A DNA stretch of 64,000 nt from Escarpia spicata (lineage: Eukaryota > Annelida > Polychaeta > Sabellida > Siboglinidae): positions 14,047,389 through 14,111,388 of the forward strand of contig OZ023212.1 of NCBI GenBank assembly GCA_963995525.1, read 5' to 3'. Position 1 is the first letter of the stretch; every line of letters begins with the position of its first letter. Below are positions 1 through 12,478 of the stretch, in pieces. The notes under the pieces are model-generated. The model did no database searches. It saw only the letters and a program-made list of their open reading frames with translations, and had not been told where the DNA came from. A program made the position numbers and the translations under genes.

Positions 1-412
1 ATATATATATATATATTATATAATATAATAAATATATGTATATTTGTATATATACATATGTTTATATATTTATTTATGTGTATGTATATATGTGTATGTA
101 TATATGTGTATATGTGTGCATGTGTGTATCTGCGTATATATGAATCTGTATGTGTATGTGTTATGTGTGTGTATATATATATTTATGTATTTACATATAT
201 ATATATTTTTATATTTTACATTGATGTATATATATATATTTATATTTTTTTTGTATTTTCATAGTTTTTTATTTATATGTATTTATGTATGTATGTATGT
301 ATGTATGCATGTATGTATGTACGTATGTACGTATGCACGTATGCACGTATGCACGTATGCACGTATGCACGTATGCACGTATGCACGCATGTATGGTTAT
401 TTGGAGGGTACA
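1..412. repeat. AT/TG-rich simple repeat tract
   Basis: The stretch starts with (AT)n, passes through mixed (TATG)n/(TGTA)n and ends in alternating GTATGCAC units near 330-390. It is simple-sequence DNA. Open frames across it encode only Tyr/Ile/Cys/Met strings and are artefacts. Confidence 0.95.
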
Positions 413-684
413 CTCACGCACTTTAACATACAATACGACTTTGCTCACCGTCTATTGCCAGTTCCATTCAGTATATTTTTGTCATCGATGTGTCTTAGTC
501 GCGCCAGGGTGATTGGAGCAGCCAAACTCCCTCCCCGATCTATACATGCAGCTTTAGCCTTCCTTAAATCGATTCCCTCTGAATGCTTGTTGCTCAGCAC
601 CCAGTAGCATATCGAATTAGTGTCGTCTCTGTATATCGGGGTCGAACACTCTGCGAAAGGTCAAAGACATGTTTCAATGTTGTT
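413..684. other. short non-repetitive stretch, nothing recognised
   Basis: Mixed-composition DNA between two microsatellites. I see no splice-bounded coding segment and no repeat shared with the rest of the window. Confidence 0.5.
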
Positions 685-701
685 ATATATACATATATAT
701 A

Positions 702-758
<57 letters not shown>

Positions 759-831
759 CACTCATATATATATAATATATATATATACATATATATAAAT
801 ATATATATATATATATATGTATATTATATAA

Positions 832-892
<61 letters not shown>

Positions 893-893
893 A
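685..893. repeat. (AT)n microsatellite
   Basis: About 200 bp of nearly pure AT dinucleotides with a few CA interruptions. It has slipped-strand and cruciform potential but no coding value. Confidence 0.97.
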
Positions 894-1505
894 TTTGTAG
901 GCATTCAGCCACCATCATCAGTTGTCGCTCGCTTAATCATACAACAACTCATCAATCAAAGGCATATGAATACATATAGATGAGAAACCTTATTAACTTT
1001 ATATTGGAATAACTCACAGGAAACCAAGACGACAACAGAAGTAAGGATGCAATATGGCCATAATGCATTACTGCGACATTTATTTATATGAAGAAATAAC
1101 GAAAACTGTCTAAGAACATCTTCCCTTTCAAACTAAGGCATTATAATTAGTTTGATACAAGTAAACGATGCTGATGCTCCACAGAAATACTGAAAATGTA
1201 GAAGATTAGAAATTCGGTTCCATACATGTATGCAGTGGTCACTCGTTAGATGGAACACAAGTAACTTAGTCAAACTGTTCTGTGAGTACAATGTTCAATG
1301 GAGACCAGAACAACGATAGCAAAGATTTTCTTCATAGGTGGATTATAATTATTATATCAAGAGTCCTTGTAACTGCTCAATGTATTTGGTTTATTTTGCT
1401 CGAAAAAATTATAATAAAACTGCATTATTAAAGATAGTAGTATTTTGTGTACCCTTTCGGTCATAACAATGAAAGGTAGATTATTAAAAAAGCCAAGAGT
1501 ATTAC
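894..1505. other. downstream of the DEG/ENaC exon, nothing recognised
   Basis: On the minus strand this is the DNA after the recognised channel exon. The open frame runs on to 1357, but a donor-like GTAATA starts at 1505, so it is more likely intron. No further channel exon (cysteine-rich loop, TM2) was found, so the rest of the gene is outside the window or unrecognised. Confidence 0.4.
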
Positions 1506-1937
1506 CCTTTAAAAGAAAATTTATACCCGTACCGAAGGATCCTTCATGCGAGTCCAAAACTCTCCTCTTTTTCCGTTTGTCGTCCTTGATACCCGTACCG
1601 AACGGTGCTTCATCCGTGTCCGTATCTCTCTTCCTCTTCTTCCGTTTGTTGTTGTTGATGAGTCGACTCAAGGCCGAGTTCTCTCTCTTCCTCCTCTTCC
1701 GTTTGCCGCCGTTGATGAGCTGGCTCAATGCCGAGCTTTCGGACACCGCCGACTGCTTCACCGGGTTCAGGTTGCAGATCGTCACGGCAGGGAAGGTCAG
1801 CTGACGACGAGTTACCAGGGTGACGCTGACCGCCGTCTCGTGGGAGAAATAGAGGACGCAGGCCGTGGTCAGATGGTAGACGAGGAAGGTCACGCAGGCA
1901 GCTGTCATCAGTCCCCAGAAACACCTTTTTACGGCTC
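1506..1937 (-). CDS. DEG/ENaC-family sodium channel, TM1 exon with polybasic insert
   Basis: This exon codes for the first membrane segment and the start of the extracellular domain of an amiloride-sensitive (DEG/ENaC/ASIC/FaNaC-type) cation channel in the plasma membrane. After a clean acceptor (gttgcag, exon begins at 1937) the frame reads AVKRCFWGL, a hydrophobic TM1 (TAACVTFLVYHLTTACVLYF) and the family signature QLTFPAVTICNLNPV. Then comes an unusual tandem repeat with SALSQLIN/SALSRLIN and FGTGI blocks, each followed by a polybasic run (KRKRRKR, KRKKRKR, KRKKRR). The phase joins exactly to the exon at 5243-5378: G plus GA makes Gly. The 3' end is uncertain: a GTAATA donor lies at 1505 and another possible one near 1441. 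Family assignment is firm; subfamily is not known. No TM2 exon is in the window. Confidence 0.85.
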
Positions 1938-4900
1938 CTGCAACAATATCAAGTCAACAGATCGTGCCTCGTTGACCTGTGAGAGCCACACTGGTGCGGT
2001 CGTACACCATGGCGTATTATGTGGCCCACAGTATCGCACATAATTATATAATAATACAAATACAAACTTCTAGTGCCTACATCCTCGGGAATCTTAGCTC
2101 AAAGGCAACCTACAAGAATCATTAGGTAAAACCGTAAACAGTGACGCGCAATAGTCATCATTAGAGCAATGAACCGCCGAAGGTTTAGGGCGGGTAATGT
2201 GATTTCAAACAAAAATAAGTCTTTACGAAGGGTTGATATAGTTTCAGATGATTATAAAGTGATGGAGAGTTCCACATCTTGGGTGCTAATACAGAGAAAG
2301 CACATCTAAGGAACATAATCCTCGCCATTGTAGTTATTATATAAAGGTTTTGTCCTTCCGCGTTTTCTATGATATCATCGCACGATAGGTCTATGTGTCA
2401 ATTTCCAGTAAGGAATTCAAGTGACAGCATAGCATAAGTCCTGTTAGTCAGGGAGTATGTGTAAATCTTAGAGAATTTAGTAGTGAAAGCAATCCACTAG
2501 TCTAGTTGGCCGAAGGGGACACCAAAGTACAAGAAAACATTTGTGGGCAGTCTGGGAATTTGTTTAGTCATTATTTTATGAGTGACTGAAATGTGTGGGA
2601 GACACTTTACCTACATAGGATTTATTTTAAGTTCAGTAATTATGACAAATTTATTTCTTCCAACAGAAAGAGCATGTCAATGGGAGCACAAAATGTATGG
2701 AATGTTTTTCAGTCAGACCCCGCATTGCCATGGTAACAAACAAAATGGCTGCCACAATTGGAATATAATTCTATACCTTGCGACTGGTCTTCTGTCATTA
2801 CCAAATCAGATAAGATAATCATTCCTCCTATATCATATCTTCAATATATGTTGTTATGTAATAATAACCGCATATTTTAAATATTGGTAAATTATAAGCT
2901 TTATTTAAAATAAAATAAATTATCGAAAAAATCAATGGTTTTTTCGTTATAAATATCTAAATCGTAAAAATGTGTGCAACTTATTACACATATTTTTGTG
3001 TAGATGTGTGGAGAATACTGAATAAAACACTCTAAAAGTAACTGTCTTTACATTTCTATTAGCCGAGATATGTTGAACGCAAAACCAATCAATTACATTT
3101 CCTGTAATTGGCCACCAAAGATTGAATAACGGTATTTATTGCATGATAGAGGCATATTTTGTCAACAAATGAATTCCTTCTGACGGGGAGACAATGAACT
3201 TTCCAAAAATATATGACTTGGCCATCTTGTAAGTAAGTAGATATGCGTCCATTGCAATGTTAAGACGATTGTAGAAACGCACAATTTCGAAAATTCATCA
3301 TTTGATGGTGACTTTGTTTGACCTTGGATTCACGCTTGCTGCACCACTTGGCAGCTCTACGATAGGCCTCGTTGGGACGGGGAGATGTAGAGCTTTCAAA
3401 TTATATAACATTTGGGTGTGTGTATCGGGGGGGGGGCATTTAAATCGGTCCGATAGGTGGTTCTACTGCTCGCCTATTAGCGGGTGAATTCCAAGACGTT
3501 CTCTTGGACTTTCGGAAGTCTTATTTTGATACATGATACACAAAGAATAGTATTATATACATTTCGTATCGCTCCACCTTTCCATGTGGCGCTACAGCTG
3601 AGCCACCATAATAGTAACCATAATAGTAACATGCAAAGTACACAATACTAAACACCAACACCATCACCAACACCACTTTACCGCGATTTCTATTAATCTA
3701 AATGAATTAGGGGGTGTATTCTATGTTCATGTTGTTGTTACTGTTAAAGTTAATGTTATGGGTGATCTACTATCAACTAGTCGGAGAAAGGTGCCACGAT
3801 CGGCTTAATGTTTACATCATTATTATTATATTTAAATTAAAGATATTCAAATTCGTGCTCATATTTCTTGTTTAAATGACAATTTAGGATTTGGTAGGTT
3901 TGCATTCTATAAAAATAACTAAAATAGTGTCATATGATGAATGGATACTCTCTCGTTTGATTGTTCACCGTGTGCTTAGTGTAGCACGAAGTATTATGGG
4001 AAAAACTAGGCCTACATCGAAATTGCAATTTTTTGAAACATTTACTGAAAATGAGTTTCCCCCATAGTCCAACAGATTTGTGAGTTTCCTGTCAAGAAAG
4101 TTTATTTTTATAACAATAACATACGTCGAAATCACATTTATTCGTGGGCAATCCATCAGACTGTCAGGTAATAAATGCAATTGTTCTATCTTTGGCGGCT
4201 ATTAGTAGGACAGGAAGCCAACGCGAAGACCCAAGAAGTGGCATTGAGAGAGACAACCGTGCACACCAAATCACAACCCTCGCCAAATAATTTGTCATGA
4301 CATTCCTTTCTTTTATCCCTTTACGTGATTACTAGGCCTGGCTATTTCTAACAGTGACACGAACGGCTTACATAATAACCGTTATTAAGCTGTGCTTCCG
4401 GCAAAATCAACGCAGACCTATTGTGTAAAGCCGCTACCACGCGACATCCATCGACAAACGCTAATGCTAATATTAGTTTTTAAAGTATTTATATTAGCCT
4501 ATGGCTTGCTTATTTAATGGTACATTGCCATATAGTGCTTAGACTGCGTAGACGAAGACTAACCCATTATCACAACGTTGTGTTTGCGAGTATACCTGGT
4601 AGTGCTCTAGTATTTACCTTTGACTGCGCCTTAAACTGTTTGCCTCTAATGTCAAGTGGAACGAGCAAGGTATCATTGTTAACGTCACCGAACGTGCAAC
4701 TGACAACGTTTACCACTGTTAGTTCAACGACATGTTTATGACGTTACACACCTTTCAAATACTGTTGCTTGAGTAGTATTGTTAAGCCCAAGACATTTTG
4801 CCTCCCCTGGCCACACTTTGTTACGTCGGTGATTGTGTGCGGTGAAGTGTCAAACCTGACTCATGGAACGAAGCTTAATCATTAATTTGTTAATGTTGTT

Positions 4901-4979
4901 TACACAAAATACAATATAATATAATATAATGTAACATAATACATTACAATATAACATAACATAACATAACAAAACAAAA
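1938..4979. other. intron of the DEG/ENaC gene
   Basis: About 3 kb between the two channel exons. I found no further coding segment. It is AT-rich and unique-looking, with a short ATAAC/ATAAT simple tract at about 4911-4975. Confidence 0.55.
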
Positions 4980-5055
4980 ATTAAAATAATAATAAGGTAA
5001 CTTCTATTGCGCCCAAGTCCTTGAGTACCAAGCTCAGAGGTGCAAGAGATTGTGC
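4980..5055 (-). mobile_element. L2-like LINE 3' end fragment
   Basis: An (AAT)n run followed by a segment that matches the 3' terminal region of the L2-like element at 49.6 kb (shared words include aacttctattgcgcc and accaagctcagagg). Only the tail is present, so it is a severely 5'-truncated insertion in the channel gene's intron, or a SINE that shares the same tail. Confidence 0.6.
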
Positions 5056-5242
5056 AGGAGGAAATTAAAGAAAAAATAACTAAAGGAGACCACGGTCAAG
5101 TTCCCCCCAATTATGCTACTGTTTTATATAGCTTCAAACATCTCCTGGGATAAAGTTAAAAATGTATATAACGACAAAGAAGATAAGACCACAACGCCTA
5201 CAAGCAACAGTTATCGCGTTTGCAAACCAAAATGATGCTTAC

Positions 5243-5378
5243 CAACTACTCGGCGGATGTGAGGGATACCGTGTGATGTCGTTGTGTCCGTGAATCCCCG
5301 CCAGACGCCCTTCAGCCCGCTATTGCCGTCCGACGGCTTCTGTGCTCCCCCGTCCATCTCGGTTAGAGGCAGAGCAAC
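5243..5378 (-). CDS. DEG/ENaC-family sodium channel, N-terminal exon
   Basis: The cytoplasmic N-terminus of the same channel as the 1506-1937 exon. The likely start ATG is at 5357 (MDGGAQKPSDG...). The exon contains FTDTTTSHGIPHIRR, which carries the conserved His-Gly gating motif found just before TM1 in DEG/ENaC channels. The acceptor (gtccttccag) precedes 5378 and the donor GTAAGC begins at 5242. The few codons before the ATG (VALPLTE) are open, so a further upstream coding exon cannot be excluded. A 3.7-kb minisatellite begins only about 60 bp upstream, so the upstream intron or promoter is satellite DNA. Confidence 0.85.
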
Positions 5379-5439
5379 CTGGAAGGACACGCACAAAATA
5401 CAACGCTGAACAAAAGTTAGCATATTCCCAGGCCAGACT

Positions 5440-8400
5440 GAGATACGGGGTGAGTGGTGACTGCACACCTATGCTATGTGAAGTCATCAGTAGTGTGTGA
5501 GGTACGGGGTGAGTGGTGACTGCACACCTATGATATGTGATGTTATCAGTAGTGTGTAAGGTACAGGGTGAGTGGTGACTGCACACCTATGATATGTGAT
5601 GTTATCAGTAGTGTGCAAGGTACGAGGTGAGTGGTGACTGCACACCTATGATATGTGATGTTATCAGTAGAATGTCAGTTACTGTTTGAGTGGTGACTGC
5701 ACACCTATGATATGTGATGTCATCAGTAGAGTGTGAGATACGGGGTGAGTGGTGACTGCACACCTAAGATATGTTATGTTATCAGTAGAGTGTAAGGTAT
5801 GGGGTGAGTGGTGACTGCACACCAATGATATGTTATGTTATCAGTAGAGTGTAAGGTATGGGGTGAGTGGTGACTGCACACCAATGATATGTTATGTTAC
5901 CAGTAGAGTGTAAGGTATGGGGTGAGTGGTGACAGCACACCTATGATATGTGATGTTATCAGTAGAGTGTAAGGCATGGGGTGAGTGGTGACAGCATACC
6001 TATGATATGTGATGTCATCAGTAGTGTAAGGTACGAGGTGAGTGGTGACTGCACACCTATGATATGTGATGTCATCAGTAGTGTGTGAGGTACGGGGTGA
6101 GTGGTGTCTGCACACCTATGATATGTGATGTCATCAGAATAGTGTGAGGTACGGGGTGAGTGGTGACTGCACACCTATGCTATGTGATGTCATCAGTAGA
6201 GTGTGAGGTATGGGGTTAGTGGTGACTGCACACCTATGCTATGTGAAGTCATCAATAGAGTGTGAGGTATGGGGTGAGTGGTGAATGCACACCTATGATA
6301 TGTGATGTCATCAGTAGTGTGTGAGGTATGGGGTGAGTGGTGACTGCACACGTATGATATGTGATGTCATCAATAGAGTTTGAGGTATGGGGTGAGTGGT
6401 GACTGCACACCTATGATATGTGATGTCATCAATAGAGTGTGAGGTATGGGGTGAGTGGTGACTGCACACCTGTGACATTTGATGTCATTAGTAGTGTGAG
6501 ATACAGGGTGACTGGAGACTGCACACCTGTGATATGTGATGTCATCAGTAGTGTAAGGTACGGGATGAGTGGTGACTGCACACCTATGATATGTGATGTC
6601 ATCAATAGAGTGTGAGGTATGGGGTGAGTGGTGACTGCACACCTATGATATGTGATGTCATCAGTAGTGTGTGAGGCACGGGGTGAGTGGTGACTGCACA
6701 CCTACGCTATGTGATGTCATCAGTAGTTTGTGAGGTACGGGGTGAGTGGTGACTGCACACCTATGCTATGTGATGTCATCAGTAGTGTGTGAGGTATGGG
6801 GTGAGTGGTGACTGCACACCTATGCTATGTGATGTCATCAGTAGTGTGTGAGGTACGGGGTGAGTGGTGACTGCACACCTATGATATGTGATGTTATCAG
6901 TAGTGTGTAAGGTACGGGGTGAGTGGTGACTGCACACCTATGATATGTGATGTTATCAATAGTGTGCAAGGTACGAGGTGAGTGGTGACTGCACACCTAT
7001 GATATGTGATGTTATCAGTAGAATGTCAGTTACTGTTTGAGTGGTGACTGCACACCTATGATATGTGATGTCATCAGTAGAGTGTAAGGTATGGGGTGAG
7101 TGGTGACTGCACACCTATGATATGTGATGCCATCAGTAGAGTGTAAGGTATGGGGTGAGTGGTGACTACACACCTATGATATGTTATGTTATCAGTAGAG
7201 TGTAAGGTATGGGATGAGTGGTGACAGCACACCTATGATATGTGATGTCATCAGTAGTGTAAGGTACGAGGTGAGTGGTGACTGCACACCTATAATATGT
7301 GATGTCATCAGTAGAGTGTAAGGTATGGGGTGAGTGGTGACACCAAATCTATGATATGTGATGTCATCAGTAGTGTAAGGTACGAGGTGAGTGGTGACTG
7401 CACACCTGTAATATGTGATGACATCAGTAGAGTGTAAGGTATGGGGTGAGTGGTGACTGCACACCTAAGATATGTTATGTTATCAGTAGAGTGTAAGGTA
7501 TGGGGTGAGTGGTGACTGCACACCAATGATATGTTATGTTATCAGTAGAGTGTAAGGTATGGGGTGAGTGGTGACTGCACACCAATGATATGTTATGTTA
7601 TCAGTAGAGTGTAAGGTATGGGGTGAGTGGTGACAGCACACCTATGATATGTGATGTTATCAGTAGAGTGTAAGGCATGGGGTGAGTGGTGACAGCATAC
7701 CTATGATATGTGATGTCATCAGTAGTGTAAGGTACGAGGTGAGTGGTGACTGCACACCTATGCTATGTGATATCATCAGTAGTGTGAGGTACGGGGTGAG
7801 TGGTGACTGCACACCTATGCTATGTGATGTCATCAGTAGTGTGAGGTACGGGGTGAGTGGTGACTGCACACCTATGATATGTGATGTCATCAGTAGTGTG
7901 TGAGGTACGGGGTGAGTGGTGACTGCACACCTATGATATGTGATGTCATCAGTAGAGTGTGAGGTATGGGGTGAGTGGTGACTGCACACCTATGCTATGT
8001 GATGTCATCAGTAGAGTGTGAGGTATGGGGTTAGTGGTGACTGCACACCTATGCTATGTGAAGTCATCAATAGAGTGTGAGGTATGGGTTGAGTGGTGAA
8101 TGCACACCTATGATATGTGATGTCATCAGTAGTGTGTGAGGTATGGGGTGAGTGGTGACTGCACACGTATGATATGTGATGTCATCAATAGAGTTTGATG
8201 TATGGGGTGAGTGGTGACTGCACACCTATGATATGTGATGTCATCAATAGAGTGTGAGGTATGGGGTGAGTGGTGACTGCACACCTGTGACATTTGATGT
8301 CATTAGTAGTGTGAGATACAGGGTGACTGGAGACTGCACACCTGTGATATGTGATGTCATCAGTAGTGTAAGGTACGGGATGAGTGGTGACTGCACACCT

Positions 8401-9172
8401 ATGATATGTGATGTCATCAATAGAGTGTGAGGTATGGGGTGAGTGGTGACTGCACACCTATGATATGTGATGTCATCAGTAGTGTGTGAGGTACGGGGTG
8501 AGTGGTGACTGCACACCTGTGATATGTGATGTCATCAGTAGTGTGAGGTATGGGGTGAGTGGTGACTGCACACCTGTGATATGTGATGTCATCAGTAGTG
8601 TGAGATACGGGGTGAGTGGTGACTGCACACCTACGCTATGTGATGTCATCAGTAGTTTGTGAGGTACGGGGTGAGTGGTGACTGCACACCTATGATATGT
8701 GATGTTATCAATAGTGTAAGGTACGGGGTGAGTGATGACTGCACACCTATGATATGTGATTTCATCAGAAGAGTGTAAGGTAAGAGGTGAGTGGTGACTG
8801 CACACCTATGATATGTGATGTCATCAGTAGAGTGTAAGGTATGGGGTGAGTGGTGACTGCACACCTATGCTATGTGATGTGATCAGTAGTGTGAGGTACG
8901 TGGTGAGTGGTGACTGCACACTTATGCTATGTGATGTCATCAGTAGTGTGAGGTACGGGGTGAGTGGTGACTGCACACCTATGCTATGTGATGTCATCAG
9001 TAGTGTAAGGTACGTGGTGAGTGGTGACTGCACACCTATGATATGTGACATCATCAGTAGAGTGTAAGGTACGAGGTGAGTGATGACTGCACACCTATGA
9101 TATGTGATGTCATCAGTAGAGTGTGAGGTACGGGGTGAGTGGTGACTGCACACCTATTATATGTGACATTAC
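5440..9172. repeat. 59-bp minisatellite array with higher-order duplication
   Basis: About 63 tandem units of 57-59 bp built around ggtgagtggtgactgcacac and tgatgtcatcagtag. Two unit lengths alternate according to presence or absence of a GT pair. Blocks of variant units recur: the segment at about 5.76-6.7 kb is repeated at about 7.47-8.5 kb (offset 1701 bp, rising to 1815 bp after two extra units), and a rare variant unit (aatgtcagttactgtttgag) is at both 5671 and 7022. This is large-scale duplication inside the array. Many short ORFs on both strands are by-products. It sits between the DEG/ENaC N-terminal exon and the AP3D1 block. Confidence 0.97.
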
Positions 9173-9217
9173 GTGCCAGATGACACTAAACACACAGAAC
9201 ATTTTCACAAAGTATTC

Positions 9218-10115
9218 CTACCAAATATCTGATCAAGATAATGTAACTTTGAACGGTTACTTGCCATGGAAGTTATGTAAACCGTCCTCGGTATCTGATC
9301 AGTGGACAATTTACATTACTGATGAAGACAGTGTAATTTTGAATGGTCACTTGCCATGGAAGTTATGTAAACCATCCTCATCTGATCAGTGGACAATTTA
9401 CATTATTAATGAAGATAGTGTAACTTTGAACGGATACTAGCCATGGAAATAATGTAAACCATCCCCACCTGATCAGTGGACAATTTACATTACTGATGAA
9501 GATAGTGTAACTTTGTACGGTTACTTGCCTTGGAAGTTATGTAAACCATCCTCATCTGATCAGTGGACAATTTACATTATTGATGAAGATAGTGTAACTT
9601 TGAACGGTTACTTGCCATGGAAGTTATGTAAACCGTCCTCATCTGATCAGTGGACAATTTACATTACTGATGAAGATAGTGTAACTTTGAACGGTTACTT
9701 GCCATGGAAGTTATGTAAACCATCCTCATCTGATCAGTGGACAATTTATATTACTAATGAAGATAGTGTAACTTTGAACGGACACTAGCCATGGAAATAA
9801 TGTAAACCATCCCCATCTGATCAGTGGACAACTTACATTACTGATGAAGATAGTGTAACTTTGAACAGTTACTTGCCACGGAAGTTACGTACACCATCCT
9901 CATCTGACCAGTGGACAATTTACATTACTGATGAAGATAGTGTAACTTTGAACAGTTACTTGCCACGGAAGTTACGTACACCATCCTCATCTGACCAGTG
10001 GACAATTTACATTACTGATGAAGATAGTGTAACTTTGAACAGTTACTTGCCACGGAAGTTACGTAAACCATCCTCATCTGACCAGTGGACAATTTACATT
10101 ACTTCAAACATTCAT
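9218..10115. repeat. 87-bp minisatellite array
   Basis: Roughly ten units of 87 bp carrying gatcagtggacaatttacat and gaagatagtgtaactttgaa. Because 87 is divisible by three, one plus-strand frame stays open for several units (29-residue period with DQWTIYITDEDSVTLN), broken where a unit has TAG. The last three units share a variant (gaccagtgg, ccacggaagttacgt) and are the most recent. I see no start context, splice sites or codon bias that would make it a gene. Confidence 0.95.
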
Positions 10116-10375
10116 TTATATCTCTCACCCACAAAGCCATTGGTATAACTGGTATCGAGGGATTTTGTAGAGACACAACTGACCGGCTGATCCAGCTAGT
10201 GGGAGAAAGTACAAATAAAATGGGTTGACCAAATTAATTGAACATTTGTTTGCTACTTGTATACATAGTCATACACCTGAGTTTTTTAAAATATGCAAAT
10301 TGTTGTCTTACATTTATTTCTATTTTGTCAACTCACAATATGACCATGACAAGTGATTAAGAGGGATGCTCTCAC

Positions 10376-10477
10376 CTGACATCACCCATTGTGTGGAAGA
10401 TGCTGATCTTGGCGACGACTTCCTCAGGTTCATCGTCCTCGGGCGGTGGTTCGTTGATCCATACATCAAGGTCAAGG
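10376..10477 (-). CDS. AP3D1: AP-3 complex delta subunit, exon after the HEAT domain (DVWINEP)
   Basis: The delta subunit is the large heterotetramer chain of AP-3, which sorts cargo from endosomes or trans-Golgi to lysosomes and related organelles. This exon encodes LDLDVWINEPPPEDDEPEE, matching the conserved LDLDAWINEP segment just after the HEAT-repeat trunk in vertebrate AP3D1 as I know it. Acceptor tgtgtctgtag precedes 10477 and donor GTGAGA begins at 10375. The exon is 102 nt, starts in phase 2 and ends in phase 2. It does not match in phase with the exon at 12479 (phase 0), so at least one exon between them was not found. No further AP3D1 exon lies at lower coordinates. Confidence 0.9.
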
Positions 10478-10984
10478 CTACAGACACAGACGAACACTTC
10501 ATGCATTTGTTATTCAACTATTTTTATCATTCATAAATTCACAAAGTCCAAAAAAAACATAGTTTTTCGTATCTGTTCAAACAAACAAACCACCACACCA
10601 CCTATATGTTGAGTAGGACTTAAGATTCTCAGCGATGCAACATGGCTTCCAAATCATACCAACAGCTGCTGGATTCAACCAACGTGACAGTTGTCACGAC
10701 ACGACCCGCCACGATGCCCGGTTCTAATATCAACAATAGGTGTATTAATATAAGTTCCATTTGTTTCCCCATCACGATATGTGATGACGACTAAACCATT
10801 ACACACCCATATGTAATGTTTATTTTCTTTGGGACTTCTATGACCACCTTTTATGAGATGAAAATGCATGAAATGTATTGCAATGATATCCTTGAGAGAG
10901 AGAACACATATATTGCAGATATAAGGAAGAAGATCAATTGTCAATTTATTAGAAGCTATTAAAACCAGTCACATTAAAACCATT

Positions 10985-11885
10985 ACAGATCTCACTACAT
11001 TTCAATTTTGTGGACTTCAAGGCCGCATTTGACACCATTTGGAGGGATGCATTGATTGGGGCCATGTACGAGAATGTGGAATATGCTGTTACCATCAATG
11101 GTCAGTTGACAGATTGGTTCAAAGTTGAAATAGGAGTGAGGCTGTCTGCTCTCACCTATCCTGTTCAACTTGTTCCTTGAGTTTGTCATGGCTGACCTGA
11201 TGAGCCTACTTAAGGAGTTCAAACTAAATACAGACCTCAGTTTCAACATCAGGTATGCTGGCAACACAACACTAATGTCTACCATATTCGAGAAACTACA
11301 ATTTGCAACTGAACAGCTTCAAGCAGCCTGTAACAACTGGGGTATGAAAATCAATCTCTCCAATTGCAAAGTAATCACCTCATCAGACAAGCATATCATC
11401 CTGGAAAATGAAGAACTCGAGATTGTGAGAGAGTTCTACTTCCTAGGCAGCTCAGTACCTTTTATGCTGACAGGCAAATAGCCTTAGCATCAGCAGCCTT
11501 TGATAGATTCAGAAACAACATATTTTTAAACAAAAGAATGAAAGCCAGAATATACAGGACCCTTATACTGCCTACAGCAATCTATGGTGCCAAAACCTGG
11601 ACACTACGATCGCAACAGATGCGGTCTCTTGAAGTATTTGAGATGAGTTGCCTGCGGGATGTCAGAGGTGTTACTAGGGCAGACAGATTACGAACTAGAG
11701 CCAGATCGAAGATGAAACATTAATCCCTGAATCCATCGGAGATGTCATCAGACATAGAAGACTCTGATGGTTTAGACACGTCTGCCGTATGCCAAACGAA
11801 AACTTTATCTAAATAGCTTTCAGACTCCTGCTTTTAAGAGCAGAGCGATGCGGTCTAGACAGGAAAAATGGAGGGGTGTGACATC
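10985..11885 (+). mobile_element. degenerate RTE-like LINE reverse transcriptase fragment
   Basis: Frames along the plus strand give FVDFKAAFDTIWRDALIG (RT motif A), VTINGQLTDWFKVE, EFVMADLMSLLKEFKL, LSFNIRYAGNTTLMSTIFEK (catalytic motif, normally YADDT, here AGN), WGMKINLSNCKVI, FYFLGSSVP and the C-terminal ILPTAIYGAKTWTLR. It is interrupted by stops and frame changes and the two catalytic aspartates are lost, so it is dead. It sits in an AP3D1 intron, opposite in strand to the gene. Confidence 0.85.
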
Positions 11886-12478
11886 CACGGGGATAGCAAT
11901 GGGTAAAATTGGCCTCGGCATTTAAGTCAAGTCACGTTAAAACCATTTAATGTTTTTAAGACACGTATGTATCTATGAAAAACTTCAATGATTTACGCAT
12001 AAAAGAAACTACCTGATTATTATTAATTTGTTACAAATACATCACCTGTCAAGGAAGAATTAGAAATGTAAAAATGTTGATACAATTGAATTAATATTTC
12101 AACAAACACAATAGAAGTCCTGACGTCATTACATAACATGCAACATATTTCATTTATTTGCACATATTCATGATAATAATCAACAAAGGAATATGATAGA
12201 ACAGCCCTGTGATGTTTATAAACTTAATGTGTTGCATCTTCCTGTAGTGCGAGTTTCTGAACATGCCATCAATGTAGAAATTCTGAACACTGGCATCTTT
12301 TTCACACATATTTTTGACATCAGGTAACTGTACATATTTTTCACATAAAACAAATTTTCTCATGTAAACAAGATGATGAGCGATTACATAACATTGCGAT
12401 AGATTAATCAATCAGAAGCATGAAACAACAGAATTGATTAATCAGAACAGCCACTAACCTTCACAACTACACACATAC
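11886..12478. other. AP3D1 intron, nothing recognised
   Basis: AT-rich DNA between the RTE-like fragment and the 12479-12710 exon. The expected exon that continues the HEAT domain after QERV was looked for here on the minus strand and not recognised. Confidence 0.5.

Noticed and set aside
44..918. ORFs rich in Tyr/Ile/Cys/Val
   Set aside because: Translation of (AT)n and (TATG)n.
5897..9153. Minus-strand ORFs of 70-109 codons with CSHHSPHT repeats
   Set aside because: Satellite translation; occurs in several frames.
5440..9172. CRISPR array
   Set aside because: Direct repeats are contiguous, with no unique spacers, in eukaryotic DNA with introns.
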